From contig JBBDML010000005.1 of the NCBI GenBank assembly GCA_040878345.1, positions 62,001-126,000 on the forward strand: a stretch of 64,000 nucleotides of DNA, written 5' to 3'. The DNA comes from ZC4RG35 sp040878345 (GTDB lineage Bacteria > Actinomycetota > Acidimicrobiia > Spongiisociales > ZC4RG35). Shown piece after piece: positions 8,148-15,800 of the stretch. The position numbers and the translations under genes were made by a program. How positions within the stretch are numbered: the first letter of the stretch is position 1; every line of letters starts with the position of its first letter. The notes beneath the pieces were generated by a model. That model saw only the letters and a program-made list of their open reading frames with translations, had not been told where the DNA came from and made no database searches.

Positions 8148-10145
8148 TTGAACCGCACCGTCCGCACACTCGTCGTCTACGGGATGTCGATCATCCTCGT
8201 TGCCATCCTGTTCTCGTGGTGGTTCGACCAGGTGGCCGGGCCCGAGGAGATCCCCATCTCCCAGTTCGTCACCAATGTCGAGGATCGTCAATACGATGAG
8301 GTGGTCCTGGGCAAGAACACGCTCCAGGCCCGTGCCAGACTGGTGGGCTCCAACGCCGAAGAAGGCGTTTTCGACCACGTCTCCAACTACGTGGAGGGTT
8401 TCGAGGCCGAGTTGACCACCATCCTCGACCGCAATGGCGTTCCTTGGTCGGCCGATCCCGAGCCACCGGGGTTCTGGGCGCTCCTCATCAGTTTCCTTCC
8501 CTGGCTGTTCCTGCTCGGGTTCATGGTGTTCATCTTCATGCAGATGCAGGGCGGCGGGAATCGTGTCATGCAATTCGGCAAGTCGCGGGCCAAGCTCGTG
8601 GGCAAGGAGCAGCCCAAGGTCACCTTCGACGATGTGGCCGGGCTGCTCGAGGCCAAAGAGGAGCTGGAGGAGATCAAGGACTTCCTGGCCAACCCCGACC
8701 GCTACCGGCAGATGGGGGCCAAGATTCCCAAGGGTGTTCTGCTCTTTGGCCCTCCTGGGACCGGCAAGACCCTCCTCGCCAGGGCTGTCGCCGGCGAAGC
8801 CGGCGTCCCTTTCATGGCGATATCCGGCTCGGACTTCGTCGAGATGTTCGTCGGGGTGGGCGCTGCCAGGGTCCGTGACCTCTTCGACCAGGCCAAGCAG
8901 GCCGCTCCGGCAATCGTTTTCATCGACGAGATCGACGCCGTAGGGCGTCATCGTGGCGCCGGCCTGGGTGGGGGCCACGACGAGCGAGAGCAAACCCTGA
9001 ATCAGCTGCTGGTCGAGCTCGACGGATTCGAGGGCAACACCGGTGTCATCGTCATGGCAGCCACCAACCGCCCCGACATCCTCGACCCCGCTCTCCTCCG
9101 CCCTGGCCGCTTCGACCGTCAGATCGTGGTGGATGCCCCCGACATCGAAGGCAGGCAGGCGATCCTCGAGGTCCACGCCAAGGGAAAGCCGCTGGCAGAT
9201 GAGATCGATCTGGGTGTCCTGGCACGGCGCACTCCGGGGTTCACCGGAGCCGATTTGGCCAACCTGATCAATGAGTCCGCCCTTCTCACTGCCCGTCGGC
9301 GCAAGAAGCAGATCACCATGCTCGAGCTCGAAGAGGCGATCGACCGAGTCATCTCGGGCCCGGAGCGGAAGACCAAGGTGATGACCGAGGATGAGCGCAA
9401 GGTCATCGCTTATCACGAGACGGGGCATGCCCTGGTCGGCTATGCCCTGCCCAATTCCGACCCGGTCCACAAGGTCACCATCGTCGCCAGAGGACGCTCC
9501 TTGGGCCACACCCTCGCTCTGCCCACCCATGACAAGTACCTGTCGCGACGCAGCGAGTTGGTCGACCAGCTGGCCATGCTCTTGGGAGGCCGCACCGCCG
9601 AGGAGTTGATCTTCGCCGATCCCACCACGGGGGCAGCCAACGACATCGAGAAGGCGACGACGATCGCCCGCCGCATGGTGATGGAGTACGGGATGAGCGA
9701 CGAGTTGGGCCCCATGCAGTACGGGCGCCCCACCAGCGAGGTCTTCCTCGGGCGCGACTACGCCCGGCAACAGGACTACTCGGACCAGGTGGCGGCCTTC
9801 ATCGACGCCGAGGTCCGCAAGCTGATCACCGCGGCCCACGACGAGGCCAGGACCATCCTCGACCGGCACCGGGAGGCCATGGAACGGATGGTCGAAGAGC
9901 TGCTCGAAAGGGAGACCGTCGACCGCGATCGGGTCGACGAGGTGTTCCGCGACGTGCCCAAGTGGGAGCACGCCAAAGACGGGTCGCTACGGATCAAGTA
10001 CCCGGACAACCCGGTCATCCCCCAGGTCCGTGAGCAGATCGCCGCAGCAACGAAGGACCAGCCCGAAGAGGAGGAAGTGACCGAGTCGCTCACCCTCGAT
10101 CGAGGCAAGCTCCCCGGGCGGACCGGCAGGCCTGCCGAGGCCTGA
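8148..10145 (+). CDS. ftsH: ATP-dependent zinc metalloprotease FtsH
   Basis: Membrane-bound AAA+ protease for quality control. The 665-residue protein has an N-terminal membrane helix (about 8-28), an extracytoplasmic domain, and a second helix (about 105-130). The AAA+ module has Walker A GPPGTGKT near residue 203, Walker B IVFIDEIDAVGRHRG, and the second region of homology ATNRPDILDPALLRPGRFD. The M41 zinc motif HETGH is near residue 424. The acidic C-terminal tail is variable. TTG 8148 is the likely start because the basic residues MNRTVRT precede the first helix; ATG 8184 is the alternative. Confidence 0.97.
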   Translation: MNRTVRTLVVYGMSIILVAILFSWWFDQVAGPEEIPISQFVTNVEDRQYDEVVLGKNTLQARARLVGSNAEEGVFDHVSNYVEGFEAELTTILDRNGVPWSADPEPPGFWALLISFLPWLFLLGFMVFIFMQMQGGGNRVMQFGKSRAKLVGKEQPKVTFDDVAGLLEAKEELEEIKDFLANPDRYRQMGAKIPKGVLLFGPPGTGKTLLARAVAGEAGVPFMAISGSDFVEMFVGVGAARVRDLFDQAKQAAPAIVFIDEIDAVGRHRGAGLGGGHDEREQTLNQLLVELDGFEGNTGVIVMAATNRPDILDPALLRPGRFDRQIVVDAPDIEGRQAILEVHAKGKPLADEIDLGVLARRTPGFTGADLANLINESALLTARRRKKQITMLELEEAIDRVISGPERKTKVMTEDERKVIAYHETGHALVGYALPNSDPVHKVTIVARGRSLGHTLALPTHDKYLSRRSELVDQLAMLLGGRTAEELIFADPTTGAANDIEKATTIARRMVMEYGMSDELGPMQYGRPTSEVFLGRDYARQQDYSDQVAAFIDAEVRKLITAAHDEARTILDRHREAMERMVEELLERETVDRDRVDEVFRDVPKWEHAKDGSLRIKYPDNPVIPQVREQIAAATKDQPEEEEVTESLTLDRGKLPGRTGRPAEA

Positions 10146-10155
10146 GCCCCGCCGA

Positions 10156-10917
10156 TCAGTCGGTCAATCGGTTGATGGTCAGGTCACCCGAGACCGACTT
10201 GACTTTGATCATCATGTGACGCCCGCTGGGGGCCGCCTCCTGCGCCGGTGGCGGGAGGCTGACACGCCCCGAGAGGAGGTTGGCGTCGAGCTCCACTCTG
10301 GTGCCTGCGGGTATGCCGAGGTCTACGGAGCCCGACATCGACTTGATGCTGGCATGGCGGCCGACGAACCGGTCGATGGTGGCGTCCCCGGAGACCGTGT
10401 TGAGCTCGACGATCGCATCGGTCTCGCTGATCCTGATGTCGCCGGAGGCGGTGGATGCGACGATCGAGCCACTCACCCCGTCGAGCACATGGAGGTCGCC
10501 GGAAGCGGCGGTGAACCGGAGGGCACTGGTGACCCTGTCGACGGTGGTGTCACCGCTGGCGCTCTTGATCACCAGCTTGTCGGCACCCTTCAACTCGATG
10601 TCACCCGAGGCGGTCTTGATGTCGACCTTGCCCAAGACCACCTGACCCGAGATCTCGGCCGAAGCGGCGCGGAGGGTCGCACCGGTCCCGGGGGGGACCT
10701 CAAGTAACACCTCGGCCCTCTTGGACGACCATCCCGACTCTGACTCGTTGTGCAGCTCGATCAGGTCGCCCCGTTGCTCCACCACGAAGTTCGGGTCTTT
10801 GGTGACCACGCTGGCCTTGATCTCGCCCGGTGTGCCTTCGACCAGCTCGATTCGACCGGACTGGATCCGCACGGAGACCTCGGGGGCACCCCCGACACTG
10901 AAGAGGCGCTCGATCAC
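10156..10917 (-). CDS. DUF4097-family beta-helix-like protein
   Basis: A 253-residue protein built from repeated short beta strands. The core repeat (roughly TxSGDxxx) appears as TASGDIELKG, SASGDTTVDR, AASGDLHVLD, TASGDIRISE, TVSGDATIDR and SVSGDLTINR. This is the DUF4097 pattern, sometimes called adhesin-like, and its function is not established. There is no signal peptide or membrane span, so it is probably cytoplasmic. The ATG overlaps the stop of the ribbon-helix-helix gene by four bases, so the two are almost certainly co-translated. It converges on ftsH with a 10-base gap. Confidence 0.82.
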   Translation of the reverse strand: MIERLFSVGGAPEVSVRIQSGRIELVEGTPGEIKASVVTKDPNFVVEQRGDLIELHNESESGWSSKRAEVLLEVPPGTGATLRAASAEISGQVVLGKVDIKTASGDIELKGADKLVIKSASGDTTVDRVTSALRFTAASGDLHVLDGVSGSIVASTASGDIRISETDAIVELNTVSGDATIDRFVGRHASIKSMSGSVDLGIPAGTRVELDANLLSGRVSLPPPAQEAAPSGRHMMIKVKSVSGDLTINRLTD

Positions 10918-11372
10918 AGGTCGATCGTGGTATGGAGACGGGTCTTTCCCGCTCGGTGAGTCTCGTTCGCCTTGTTGCGAAGAGCATCGATCACGAAGCT
11001 GTTGACCGAGTCGCCACTCGACGAGGCAGCGTCGGCGATGATGTCTTTGAGATAGCCGGGAAGTCTCAGTGTGATGCGGGCTTCGTCATCATCGCCGCCC
11101 GGTGGCGGGGGTGGGATCGGCGGCTCGGAGGCGTCCGCGGTGACGACCAGCTCAGGGTCGCCTTCGACCAGCCTGACATCGACTCTGTGACCGGGGAGCT
11201 GGCTGGATATCTCCGTGGCGGCCATGCACAGGACATCGACGAAGCTGCGATGCAGCGCCGGCTGGAGTGCCGCGATCAGCTGGGCACCCAGCTCTGCGGC
11301 CTCCGGGCCGGCTACCCGGAGTTGGGTTTCGACGGCAGCTTCGAGTCCGTCTATCGCTTGGGTCAGCTGCAT
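10914..11372 (-). CDS. Ribbon-helix-helix (HicB/Arc-like) DNA-binding protein
   Basis: A 152-residue protein. The N-terminal part (1-85) looks helical and mixed and is not recognised. A proline-rich linker PPIPPPPPGG near residue 85-95 leads to a C-terminal ribbon-helix-helix domain, ARITLRLPGYLKDIIADAA followed by NSFVIDALRNKA, as in HicB-type antitoxins and Arc repressors. No HicA-like toxin is adjacent; the partner gene encodes a DUF4097 protein instead. The promoter just upstream is overlaid by a repeated TGATGTCA box, which suggests that this protein represses its own operon. Classical toxin-antitoxin function is possible but not supported by context. Confidence 0.8.
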   Translation of the reverse strand: MQLTQAIDGLEAAVETQLRVAGPEAAELGAQLIAALQPALHRSFVDVLCMAATEISSQLPGHRVDVRLVEGDPELVVTADASEPPIPPPPPGGDDDEARITLRLPGYLKDIIADAASSSGDSVNSFVIDALRNKANETHRAGKTRLHTTIDL

Positions 11373-11373
11373 C

Positions 11374-11448
11374 TCAGTGGATCCTGAAAGACCGGATCTT
11401 CTGGTCGAGTATGGCTTCGATCGTCTTGTTGCTGGTTATCCACAGCAT
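11374..11448 (-). CDS. 24-residue leader ORF of the RHH-DUF4097 operon
   Basis: ATG at 11448 opens a 24-codon frame reading MLWITSNKTIEAILDQKIR and then SFRIH before the stop. An unusually strong ribosome-binding site, GGAGAAGGAGA, lies just upstream with 6 bases between the last GGAG-A and the ATG. The stop TGA is one base before the ATG of the ribbon-helix-helix gene, the classic geometry for translational coupling. Either a real small protein or a leader peptide would fit. No homologue is known to me. Confidence 0.5.
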   Translation of the reverse strand: MLWITSNKTIEAILDQKIRSFRIH

Positions 11449-11490
11449 TGGGGTCTCCTTCTCCTTGCGACATCCATCGTGACTTCGATG

Positions 11491-11509
11491 TGATGTCAAT
11501 ATGATGTCA
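11491..11509. promoter_or_regulatory. Candidate operator: TGATGTCA direct repeats
   Basis: Two exact copies of TGATGTCA at 11491-11498 and 11502-11509 are spaced 11 bases start to start, about one helical turn, as expected for cooperative ribbon-helix-helix dimers. The right copy overlaps the -10 element of the leftward promoter by one base and both cover its start site. A weaker ACGATGTC follows at 11523-11530. Confidence 0.55.
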
Positions 11510-11538
11510 TCATACAGTCAACACGATGTCCCTGTCAA
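11509..11538 (-). promoter_or_regulatory. Strong sigma-70-type promoter for the RHH-DUF4097 operon
   Basis: On the minus strand, TTGACA (11538-11533), an 18-base spacer and TATGAT (11514-11509) form the closest match to a consensus promoter noticed in the window. Predicted start is near 11502, inside the repeated TGATGTCA boxes, and the leader ORF begins about 55 bases downstream. Confidence 0.6.
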
Positions 11539-11593
11539 CCCCTCTTTTGAGAAATCGGGAATCAGACCAGTCGGAACTGGGGTTTTCGACCCC

Positions 11594-12166
11594 GTGATCG
11601 ATCAGGCACGGATCGAGAAGGCGGTCCTCGAGATCATCGAGGCACTTGGGGAGGATCCCGAGCGCGAGGGTCTGCTGGGGACACCCGAACGCGTCGCCCG
11701 CTTCTACGCCGAGGTGTTCAGCGGGATCCATTCCGATCCAGGCGAGGAGCTCGACGCCTTCTTCGGTGCCGAGCACTATCAGGAGATCGTGATGGTGCGC
11801 CAGATCCCCTTCTACTCGATGTGCGAGCACCACTTCGTCCCGTTCCATGGGGAGGCCCATGTCGCCTATCTCCCCCGAGGCAGGGTCACCGGCCTATCCA
11901 AGCTCGCCCGACTCGTCGACGGGTTTGCCCGCCGACCCCAGATGCAGGAGCGTCTCACCGCTCAAGTGGCTGACTGCCTCGTAGAGAGACTCGACCCGCT
12001 GGGTGTGATGGTGGTGGTCGAGGCGGAGCACCTCTGCATGTCGATGCGCGGGGTGAAGAAGCCAGGCGCCCTGACCGTTACCTCGGCGGTCCGAGGGACC
12101 ATGGAGTCCAATCCCTCGACCCGAGCAGAGGCCATGTCGCTGCTGTTCGGCACCACCTCCCGGTGA
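11594..12166 (+). CDS. folE: GTP cyclohydrolase I
   Basis: First enzyme of folate synthesis, converting GTP to dihydroneopterin triphosphate. The zinc and active-site segments SMCEHHFVPFHGEAHVAYLP, GLSKLARLVD, RRPQMQERLT, EAEHLCMSMRGV and SAVRG are all present. GTG 11594 gives 190 residues and matches the N-terminal position of the M. tuberculosis enzyme. ATG 11501 and 11504 are also in frame but lie inside the operator region of the divergent operon and would add an unconserved extension. A TACAGT hexamer at 11513-11518 could be its -10. The RHH operon regulator may therefore also touch folE. Confidence 0.93.
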   Translation: MIDQARIEKAVLEIIEALGEDPEREGLLGTPERVARFYAEVFSGIHSDPGEELDAFFGAEHYQEIVMVRQIPFYSMCEHHFVPFHGEAHVAYLPRGRVTGLSKLARLVDGFARRPQMQERLTAQVADCLVERLDPLGVMVVVEAEHLCMSMRGVKKPGALTVTSAVRGTMESNPSTRAEAMSLLFGTTSR

Positions 12167-12251
12167 CTCGGCCGACCCCGAAATCCCAGTCGGAACTGCC
12201 TACGCAAGGGGCCTGGTGTGGTGGGCACACCGCTAACGTGGCCTTCTAGCA

Positions 12252-12746
12252 ATGGGACGAATGGTCGCCGGACTCAAGCCACGCGGATTCATCTGGGTCA
12301 TCGCCGACCGCCTGGCGGTATCGGATCGGGTGGGAGGCTCCGGGTTCCAGCATCGAAGGGTGAGACGGGAGGAGGAGATCACCTGGCTGGTAGAGGAGGC
12401 CGGGATCAACACCATTCTCTCCATGCTCCCCGCCAACCAGAATCTGGCCGCATACCGACAGGCCGGGATTGCCACTTATGCGGTCCCGGTGGGGGCACCG
12501 ATCGGCGCCGATGAAGTCAATCGGTTCTTCGTGACCCTGGGCAAGGCCCTTGCCAGGAACCACGCCAAGGTGCTGGTCCATCGTGAGATCATCGACGACA
12601 CGATCGGCGGTCTCCTCGGCGGTTATCTGGTGATCTCGGGGATGGTCAAGGACCCGATCCTGGCGCTGGCCGTGATCCAGCAGATCCTCGGCCGAGCCCT
12701 GGGCCCTGAGGGGCGCGCGCTGATCCCCGAAGCCAGCGCTTCGTGA
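12252..12746 (+). CDS. Phosphatase-like protein lacking the catalytic cysteine
   Basis: A 164-residue protein whose layout resembles small dual-specificity or CDC14-like phosphatases: FIWVIADRLAVSDRVGG, then EEEITWLVEEAGINTILSMLP, a beta strand ATYAVPVGAPIG, and a strand-loop-helix KVLVHREIIDDTIGGLLGGYLV. In active enzymes the last segment reads VHCxxGxGRT; here cysteine, glycine and arginine are all missing, so it cannot be a cysteine phosphatase by that mechanism. It sits between folE and folB, where folP is often found. It overlaps folB by four bases. Function unknown; a binding or regulatory role is inferred. Confidence 0.6.
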   Translation: MGRMVAGLKPRGFIWVIADRLAVSDRVGGSGFQHRRVRREEEITWLVEEAGINTILSMLPANQNLAAYRQAGIATYAVPVGAPIGADEVNRFFVTLGKALARNHAKVLVHREIIDDTIGGLLGGYLVISGMVKDPILALAVIQQILGRALGPEGRALIPEASAS

Positions 12747-13102
12747 CCGATCGCATCGACCTCACCGGTATCGAGGTATTCGCCAAGCACGGTGTCTTCG
12801 ACTTCGAGCTGGAGCGCGCTCAGATGTTCCGGGTGGATGTCACCGCCTTCGCCGATCTCACCCTGCCCGGCGAGAGTGACGACCTGAGTGACACGCTGGA
12901 CTACGGGGCGCTGGCCTCTGAAGTCAGGGAAGTGGTGGGCGCCGAGTCTCACAAGCTGATCGAACGGGTGGCTGCCCGGGTGGCCCAGACCGTCCTGGCC
13001 CATCCCCAAGTGGAGAGGGTGGTGGTCACCATCCACAAGCCGGACGCACCCGTCGAGGTTGCTCTCGACGACTTGTCGGTGACCATCGATCGCTCCCGGT
13101 GA
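12743..13102 (+). CDS. folB: Dihydroneopterin aldolase
   Basis: Folate pathway enzyme that cleaves dihydroneopterin to 6-hydroxymethyl-dihydropterin and glycolaldehyde. The 119-residue protein has IDLTGIEVFAKHGVFDFE at the N-terminus, where the family reads GLxxxxxHGvxxxE, then DDLSDTLDYGALASEV and the LIERVAARVAQTVL helix, ending VVVTIHKPDAPV. Length and order match FolB. GTG 12743 overlaps the upstream stop codon, and its own stop overlaps folK, so it is part of a tight fol operon. Confidence 0.94.
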   Translation: MTDRIDLTGIEVFAKHGVFDFELERAQMFRVDVTAFADLTLPGESDDLSDTLDYGALASEVREVVGAESHKLIERVAARVAQTVLAHPQVERVVVTIHKPDAPVEVALDDLSVTIDRSR

Positions 13103-13587
13103 CCCGATACGCCATCGGGCTCGGCTCCAATCTGGGAGATCGTCGCCAGATCCTGGGGAAGGCCGTAACCGATCTGGGAGGGCTGGGCGCGGTGGTTGCG
13201 GTGTCCGGGCTCTATGAGACCGACCCGGTCGGAGGTCCGGAGCAGGGCCGATACCTGAACGCCGTGGTCCTGGTCGACTCGGATCTAGACGTCCTCGAGC
13301 TCCTGGCGGGATGCCAACGGATCGAAGCCGCCGCCGGCAGGGTGAGGGAGGTGAGGTGGGGCCCGAGGACCCTCGACGTCGACATCATCACCAGTGACGG
13401 CCCGGCAATGTCTACTGCCAGCCTGGAAGTACCCCACCCTCGCGCCCGTCTGCGCGAGTTCGTCCTCCGGCCCTTGGTCGATGTCTGGCCTGAGGCCCCG
13501 ATTGGAGAGGGCGTCAACGCCCTCGACGCCCTCGGGCTGATCCAGGATCAGCATGTGGCCCGGGTCGACGCTGAGTGGGTGAGGTAA
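13099..13587 (+). CDS. folK: 6-hydroxymethyl-7,8-dihydropterin pyrophosphokinase
   Basis: Transfers pyrophosphate from ATP to hydroxymethyl-dihydropterin, the step before dihydropteroate synthase. The 162-residue protein has AIGLGSNLGDRRQIL, SGLYETDPVGGPEQGRYLNAVV, RWGPRTLDVDIIT (the family signature RWgPRxLDiDil) and VPHPRARLREFVLRPL. It overlaps folB by four bases (GTGA). Dihydroneopterin flows from FolE through FolB to FolK in this cluster, but no folP follows. Confidence 0.95.
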   Translation: MTRYAIGLGSNLGDRRQILGKAVTDLGGLGAVVAVSGLYETDPVGGPEQGRYLNAVVLVDSDLDVLELLAGCQRIEAAAGRVREVRWGPRTLDVDIITSDGPAMSTASLEVPHPRARLREFVLRPLVDVWPEAPIGEGVNALDALGLIQDQHVARVDAEWVR

Positions 13588-13713
13588 AAGGGCTAACGCC
13601 TCTGTTCCACATGGCTCGAACCGTGCTAGGTTCGGGGGATGGTGAGTGGCCGGGCCCCGCCAGCGTTCCTCCAGTGAGTCAGCAACGCTCGAACGACATG
13701 GAGGTAGCGATAG

Positions 13714-14046
13714 ATGGCACGACGGTCAAGAGAGAACCGCCAGGAGATCCCCGGATATGACGAGAGCCGCCCCTCGCGCGACGATCGCAAACAGAAACAC
13801 CGGGCCACCCGTCACGCCGCGCATCAGATACTGCATGCATTACCCGACCCCGATGAGATCGTGCTCCCCGAGGAGAGGAAGACCAGATCTCACGAGACGT
13901 TGAATGGGCATCACCAGCCAGAGCGACGAAGATTCAAGCTCTGGAAGACGAAGTTTTGGAAACGCCGGTACGGCTACCGCTCTGAGAAGGCCGCCATCGA
14001 TTCGGAATGGCCGGTCATAACGCCGGAGCAACTCGGGAGGGAGTAG
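13714..14046 (+). CDS. Small strongly basic protein, unknown function
   Basis: A 110-residue protein rich in Arg, Lys and His (for example RRRFKLWKTKFWKRRYGYR) with no membrane span and no recognised domain. The N-terminal MARRSRENRQE and the central RKQKHRATRHAAHQ suggest nucleic-acid binding, but this is inference from composition only. The start at 13714 is supported by GGAGGT at 13700-13705 with 8 bases spacing. It lies in the gap between folK and the DUF2520 gene, same strand, with its own space upstream. Confidence 0.65.
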   Translation: MARRSRENRQEIPGYDESRPSRDDRKQKHRATRHAAHQILHALPDPDEIVLPEERKTRSHETLNGHHQPERRRFKLWKTKFWKRRYGYRSEKAAIDSEWPVITPEQLGRE

Positions 14047-14087
14047 CCCCACTCGCCTCGCGGTACTGGAGCGAAGCCACCCCCCAC

Positions 14088-14093
14088 TAGCCT
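14088..14093 (+). promoter_or_regulatory. -10 hexamer for leaderless DUF2520-panC transcript
   Basis: TAGCCT ends 6 bases before the GTG at 14100, independent of any stop codon. Confidence 0.45.
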
Positions 14094-14099
14094 CCCGGT

Positions 14100-14909
14100 G
14101 TGCCCAAACCCGAAGGCTTGCGACTGATCGTCATCGGTCCCGGGAGAGCCGGCGGGGCGCTGGCACTGGCCGCCGCCGATGCCGGGCACTCAATCGTCGG
14201 CGTCCTCTCACGTCATCTCGGCCAGGCCTACGGACCCGACCTCGATTGGGATCACAGCTTCCCTGAGGCCGACATCGCCCTCATCACGGTCAAGGATGAA
14301 GCCATCTCGGAGGTGGTGTCCCGCCTCCTGGGCCGTCTCGGGGAGGTGGCGGTGGCCGCCCACGTATCCGGGTTCGTCCCGACCACGGTGCTCAACTCGC
14401 TCCAGGAGGAGGGGGTCGCCGTCGGAGGGTTCCACCCGCTCCAGTCGCTGCCCGACCCTGAGCGGGGGGCTCAGGCCCTCGCCGGGTCGTTCGCCGGGAT
14501 AGGGGGCGACCCCCTGGCGATAGACGCCTTGACTCATCTCGCTGGATCTCTGGGGATGACACCCTTCAGGTTGGATGACGCCGCCAGACCCGCCTACCAC
14601 GCCGCGGCGGCGGCGGCATCGAACTTCGTGGTCACCGCGCTCGCGGTGTCATCCGACCTGTACCAATCGGTTGGTGTCGATCCGGCCGTTGCGAGACCTC
14701 TGGTCGAACGGGCGATGGCCAACGCCTTCGAGGGTGGCCCGGCGTCGGCACTCACCGGGCCCATCAGCAGGGGCGACATCGAGACGGTGATCGGTCACCT
14801 CACCGCCGCCAGGGACGTGTCCGACGAGGTGGGGCGTCAGTTCAGCCTCATGGCCGAGGCCACCGCCGTCCGGGCCGGTCGAGAGGATGACCTGCGCCGA
14901 TGGAAATGA
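14100..14909 (+). CDS. Rossmann-fold / DUF2520 protein next to panC
   Basis: A 269-residue protein with an N-terminal NAD(P)-binding fold (LRLIVIGPGRAGGALALAAADAGH, glycines of GxGxxG near residue 14-19). The C-terminal DUF2520 helical domain includes AARPAYHAAAAAASNFVVTAL and ERAMANAFEGGPASALTGPISRGD. The family resembles ketopantoate or F420-dependent reductases, and its frequent position next to panC suggests a pantothenate-related reductase; that role is not proven. It overlaps panC by 10 bases. Confidence 0.85.
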   Translation: MPKPEGLRLIVIGPGRAGGALALAAADAGHSIVGVLSRHLGQAYGPDLDWDHSFPEADIALITVKDEAISEVVSRLLGRLGEVAVAAHVSGFVPTTVLNSLQEEGVAVGGFHPLQSLPDPERGAQALAGSFAGIGGDPLAIDALTHLAGSLGMTPFRLDDAARPAYHAAAAAASNFVVTALAVSSDLYQSVGVDPAVARPLVERAMANAFEGGPASALTGPISRGDIETVIGHLTAARDVSDEVGRQFSLMAEATAVRAGREDDLRRWK

Positions 14910-15787
14910 CCAGGACCTTCACCGACACCAGGAGGCTGTATCGAGGCAGAGTCGGGTTGCTTCCCACTCTCGGCTACTTCCACGAGGGCCATCTTCGGCT
15001 GATGGACCTGCTTCGAGAGAGATGCGACACCCTGGTGGTCTCGCTTTTCGTCAACCCGACCCAATTCATCGATCCTGGTGACTTCGACGCATATCCCAGG
15101 GCTGAGGAGCGGGATGGCGCCCTGGCCTCGCATCATGGTGTCGACCTCCTCTTCGCACCCAGTGTCGACGAGGTCTACGGAGGCGTGTCGGTGACCACTG
15201 TGGAGGTCACCGGTGTCACCGACGAGATGGAGGGTCGGCATCGGCCGGGCCACTTCGTCGGGGTCGCCACCGTGGTCGCCAAGCTGTTCGCCGGCCTCCA
15301 GCCCGACATCGCGATGTTCGGGAGGAAAGACGCTCAGCAGTTGGTGGTGCTTCGAGCCATGACCGGCGACCTCAGGTTTCCCATCGAGATCATCGAGGCT
15401 CCAATCGTGCGTCAGCCCGACGGTCTCGCCCTTTCCAGCCGCAACGCCCGCCTGGGGCGGATGGAGCGGGAGAGGGCACTGGCGATCAGCCGGGGCCTAT
15501 TCCAGGCAGCCGAGCAGGTCGATGCAGGCGAGCGCCGCGGAGACCGTCTCGAGGCGACAGTGAATCGGTCGATCAAAGGGCTCGACTCCGATTATGTGAA
15601 GCTTGCCTCACTGGCCACCATGAAGGCGATCCCAACCCTCGACGAGCCGGCGGTCCTGGCGGTGGCTGCCGCCGTGGGAGGTGTCCGTCTCATCGACAAC
15701 ATCGTTTTCGACTGGGTCGATGCTCGCCCCAGGGCAGACAGGGGTGTCCTCCTAGATGAGCCCAGTGCCCTGACGGCGATGCCATGA
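14900..15787 (+). CDS. panC: Pantothenate synthetase (pantoate-beta-alanine ligase)
   Basis: Joins pantoate to beta-alanine using ATP. The 295-residue protein carries the HIGH-like motif LLPTLGYFHEGHLRLM, VSLFVNPTQFIDPGDFDAYPR, the GRHRPGHFVGVATVVAKLF segment, the FGRKDAQQLVVLRAM motif and DGLALSSRNARL, in the canonical order. The usual PTMGALHxGH appears as PTLGYFHEGH. It overlaps the DUF2520 gene and is 13 bases before lysS. No panB or panD is in the window. Confidence 0.95.
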   Translation: MEMTRTFTDTRRLYRGRVGLLPTLGYFHEGHLRLMDLLRERCDTLVVSLFVNPTQFIDPGDFDAYPRAEERDGALASHHGVDLLFAPSVDEVYGGVSVTTVEVTGVTDEMEGRHRPGHFVGVATVVAKLFAGLQPDIAMFGRKDAQQLVVLRAMTGDLRFPIEIIEAPIVRQPDGLALSSRNARLGRMERERALAISRGLFQAAEQVDAGERRGDRLEATVNRSIKGLDSDYVKLASLATMKAIPTLDEPAVLAVAAAVGGVRLIDNIVFDWVDARPRADRGVLLDEPSALTAMP

Positions 15788-15800
15788 TCGCCTCGACACT

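Noticed and set aside
8097..9971. Long open frame antisense to ftsH (624 codons), and similar antisense frames in clpC and the ATP-grasp gene
   Set aside because: They follow from GC-rich third positions; their translations are rich in His, Gly, Asp and Arg with no domain, and the opposite strand encodes clear conserved proteins.
10914..11372. RHH gene as a classical HicAB toxin-antitoxin
   Set aside because: No HicA-like RNA-binding toxin is adjacent. The partner is a DUF4097 protein.
11436..11444. Perfect DnaA box TTATCCACA
   Set aside because: It is isolated, lies within the 24-codon ORF, and has no cluster, AT-rich stretch or dnaA/dnaN genes nearby, so it is not evidence of an origin.
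13617..13634. CGAACC-N6-GGTTCG inverted repeat as a LexA box
   Set aside because: The half sites are eight bases apart (GAAC-N8-GTTC) instead of four, so it does not fit the SOS consensus.
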